Made by a program: the position numbers and the translations under genes
DNA from: Atrina japonica
Taxonomy: Eukaryota; Mollusca; Bivalvia; Pterioida; Pinnidae
Length of the DNA stretch: 64,000 bases
Assembly (NCBI GenBank): GCA_030159075.1
Contig: BROG01000228.1
Span: 248,001-312,000, forward strand
Reading direction: 5' to 3'
The notes under the pieces: generated by a model
What the model was told of the DNA's origin: nothing
Seen by the model: only the letters and a program-made list of their open reading frames with translations
The model's database searches: none
Shown: piece by piece, positions 61,182-64,000 of the stretch
Numbering within the stretch: position 1 is the stretch's first letter
Layout of the letters: the number at the start of each line of letters is the position of its first letter

Positions 61182-62985
61182 GACACATTTTTTTGTCTTC
61201 GTGAAGATTACTGAAAAAAGTATTTACCTCTCACAGTTTTTTTAACTTTAAGTCATTGGCGTCAACGACCTAATTTATGATTATGTTTGGGATTTTACAC
61301 GATTAAATACTGTACTGTTAGACTATTTCACCGAATGTCTTAAATTTTATGGACATTTCAGTGTCTTATTTTAAGCAATTAAAAGAAGGTGAATATACAG
61401 CGGATATGCTTTAATTTTTCCTTAGCTAGAAACTCTGTAAATCAAAAATATATCAATACGAAGTTATCACTCTAAAGGAGGGAAGCCTCATAGAAGCACA
61501 TAACAGAGTTGGTAATTTTAAGTGAGACGTTTACTCTCTAACATCCTATTCATTCTTATTGCATATCGTATCTCTTCGCCCTCCGAAATATGGCTTGCCT
61601 TGGGTAAACAAATCCTCGTGACTCCCTACAAACAGGACAATAAATGTATAATGTCCTCTTCCAACTTGAAAAGTTGCTGAGTGGGAATATTTAACAAACT
61701 TTGGGACAAATCACAATTCTTGTTATTCGTTAGTAGGCCAATATTGCATAAAAGGAAATCGATGTCATTCAAAGCTTCAACCGCGTCTGAACTTGCATCT
61801 GCCATGATGAAAAATTACCAGTGCTCCAAGGTTACCCTTTTTTTGCACTTGTCTTTCTCTCCATAAATCCAGAAAAGCGTCAGAAAATTGTTTCCATGAA
61901 TTTTTAAAACGATACGTATTTTTGAATGTGTTATTATTGAATTATTTAAAAACAAACATGATTCATGATTCCAAATGAACGTTATTTTTTTCTCATCAAA
62001 ATTGCGCGTGATATTGCACCAATGAAATGAGATGATCACTAAGCGTTACATAACTTAACATTACTTTTTGCTTACAACATATTATAAAGTGTCGTGAAAG
62101 ACACAACATATAATTATATGCAAGACTTTAATTGGAAGAAACTTGATATGTCATATAGGCACTTCAATGTTTAATATTTAATGTATTTCTAATAGACAAT
62201 ATATTTGTAATGTTTGGAAACCAGGTCTTTCGAAAAATTTTCTGTATTCCCATGGGAACCAATAGTGTGCTGACCTTTTCCTTTATTCATACAAGGCAGA
62301 CTTCATTCATAAGCTTCTGAATCAAAAGAAGGAAAAGCTAGCAATGGTTTTTAATCTGACATTTAGATATATCGTCGACGTTTTGTCAATTAATAATGAC
62401 AAGTCCATAAGTAGACGAAATTTATCGTTTGACACCGTGAATACTTGTTTGACTGATTAAACTTTGCCTTGAGAGACCTTGGGTACAAAACACAGGTTAT
62501 CAGATAGCATTGCCAGGTGATATTATTTTGTACTGTCTGGTCACCCGGATATTGGCAAAGTTATTTTTTGTGTTCAGAATTAGGCCTTCTCTTTATGCTT
62601 TGTAGCCCTTTGTTTACAAAATCACCAATATATCTTATCAACTTGTATATTTATAATATATTTTTTCAATTTTCACAAACAGTGAAACACTCATATTTCC
62701 TTGCATACATGTATGTGTATATTTTCATGATACAAATATTTGTACAAACATGAAACACACAGTCATACATGATCAAACACGTATGCATACACCTATACAC
62801 TTGAATCTTATTTCAAGACATATAATAAATTATCTTTATCCTCTACATGTATGTACTCGTACATACATAGATACATGATGCATACAAACTCTCGCTGATC
62901 ATATATCTACATATCTAAATACATTGATGAACAGGCATTCGCAACTCTATTTTGATTGACACGCCGATGATTATAAACATATGTG
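61182..62985 (+). repeat. 3' portion of tRNA unit
   Basis: Collinear with 55737-57565 to the point 'aaacatatgtgcttg'. There the (GAT)n tract of the other unit is replaced by CA-rich sequence, so the repeat-unit homology ends here. Small frames at 61681-61866, 61815-62039 (-) and 62517-62753 are not called. Confidence 0.85.
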
Positions 62986-63868
62986 CTTGTATACACACAC
63001 ATACAGATACCACAGATTTGCGCATGTACGTGTATATATATACCCATTCTGTACATATTCGTATACTATATCCTTATGCACAAATACGCATCCATGTACA
63101 TGTAAAAAAATACTTAAACCTCCATGTATACATTCCATTAATGTAAACTTTATCTCTCTTCGGGATGCATGTATACATATTTGAAAAAAATAACATTTTC
63201 ATAGTTTTACCATAAAGCAATGTATATATTCAATTCATGAGCTTTTCAGAAATATTAAATGATATTATCGGATGTGTTGTGCACAAAGCTTAACTTAGGG
63301 CAAATCATCATAGCACTTCAATAACTGTAAAGTTACGCATAGACAATGTTTTATTTACATAAATTTATGGTATATTTTATATATATAACAACATATTTGT
63401 AATGTTATACTTGATTGAGACGAAAAGTTAAATTGAAGTCCAATTCTAGCATATGTATAATACGATATTGTAGCCACTGAAGATATTTCTTCTGTATACC
63501 TGATAAAATGTAGTTTGGCAAAGTTATGTTATGCCTTTTGTATACTCCAAGATGAAAGAGCAACAGATAAAGGAAACTACGCATGCGCGTAACGAAACAC
63601 TTCTATATATCGATGACAATTATAATGGACGGAGGAAGTTAGGTACGATGTAGATTATTGCAAATGAAGTAAGAGTGATTACGCATAGACCTGTGACATT
63701 TCAATGTCGCATAACACGATTTATCATGTGTCAAAATTTCATGAATAATAAAGCTTTGTTTATAACAGAGTAATTGAATTATAAAACTTAATTAAGTCAA
63801 TCTTCTATGTGACATTTATAAAATACATGATTATATTCTACTTATATCAATGACATTTACATATGAAA
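62986..63868. other. Simple-sequence patch and non-coding flank
   Basis: 62986-63180 is rich in imperfect CA/TA/ATAC motifs and gives spurious frames. 63181-63868 is AT-rich with no recognised feature. It does not resemble the 5' flank of the unit tRNAs, so the last tRNA gene lies outside the amplified unit. Confidence 0.5.
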
Positions 63869-63940
63869 TCCTCGGTAGTATAGTGGTAAGTATCCCCGCC
63901 TGTCACGCGGGAGACCGGGGTTCGATTCCCCGCCGGGGAG
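63869..63940 (+). tRNA. tRNA-Asp (GTC)
   Basis: Identical 72-nt copy with complete cloverleaf, GTC anticodon and A and B boxes, and a TTTTT terminator six bases downstream. Its flanks differ from the unit copies. The bases before it ('atatgaaa') are closer to the isolated first copy ('gtatgtaa'). Confidence 0.97.
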
Positions 63941-64000
63941 GATAATTTTTATTTCCATATACATACCCTTCGTTCTTGGACAGAGTTCCTGCTAAAGACA

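Overview
This window looks like AT-rich, repeat-dense nuclear DNA from a marine invertebrate, most likely a bivalve mollusc. The case for a bivalve is the SINEs: their tRNA-like heads, the conserved block around 'ggtgacgtctccatatgag' and the 'gggacgttaaacaaca' tail are of the kind common in oysters and mussels. I recalled this by eye and ran no search. I find no intact host protein-coding gene. The window holds tRNA genes, mobile elements and satellite-like repeats.

The backbone is a dispersed array of tRNA-Asp(GTC) genes. Seven intact 72-nt copies start at 20419, 23947, 28551, 36835, 55665, 61110 and 63869, all on the + strand. From about 28.3 kb on, five tRNA loci (including the broken one) sit in a diverged repeat unit of about 4.1 kb. 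The unit carries a SINE remnant, a (GAT)n tract and long non-coding blocks on both sides of the tRNA.

The most interesting locus is at 43102-49350. A tRNA-Asp gene is broken in its anticodon loop by a roughly 6.2-kb non-LTR retrotransposon of L1/Tx1 type. Its ORF1 has CCHC zinc knuckles followed by three CX2CX6CXC modules. Its ORF2 has an APE-type endonuclease, a reverse transcriptase and a C-terminal zinc-finger motif. The reverse transcriptase region is itself interrupted by an antisense, 5'-truncated fragment of another LINE. Tx1-clade elements include lineages specific for multicopy RNA genes, so this is a candidate tRNA-Asp-targeting lineage.

Left part (1-20 kb): mostly non-coding DNA with SINEs, a roughly 142-bp tandem repeat inside a composite element (4.4-5.8 kb), a roughly 68-bp minisatellite with higher-order structure (9.9-11.2 kb), and several microsatellites. 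Middle (19-33 kb): four intact tRNA-Asp genes lie in or near this stretch, with copies of a Penelope-like element around the first two, local duplications, and a less AT-rich decayed region at 31.2-32.1 kb. Right part (33-64 kb): the tRNA units, the LINE, and a 1.3-kb foldback element with TCTCGTAATTACGAGA palindrome arrays that is absent from the sister unit.

Parts of the sequence look unreliable. In about 50.3-53.6 kb, and less clearly 39.4-41.5 kb, the sequence alternates every few to a few tens of bases between two unrelated parts of the repeat unit. This is best explained by a collapsed or mis-merged repeat consensus. Copy number and the 3' side of the LINE locus should be read with that in mind.
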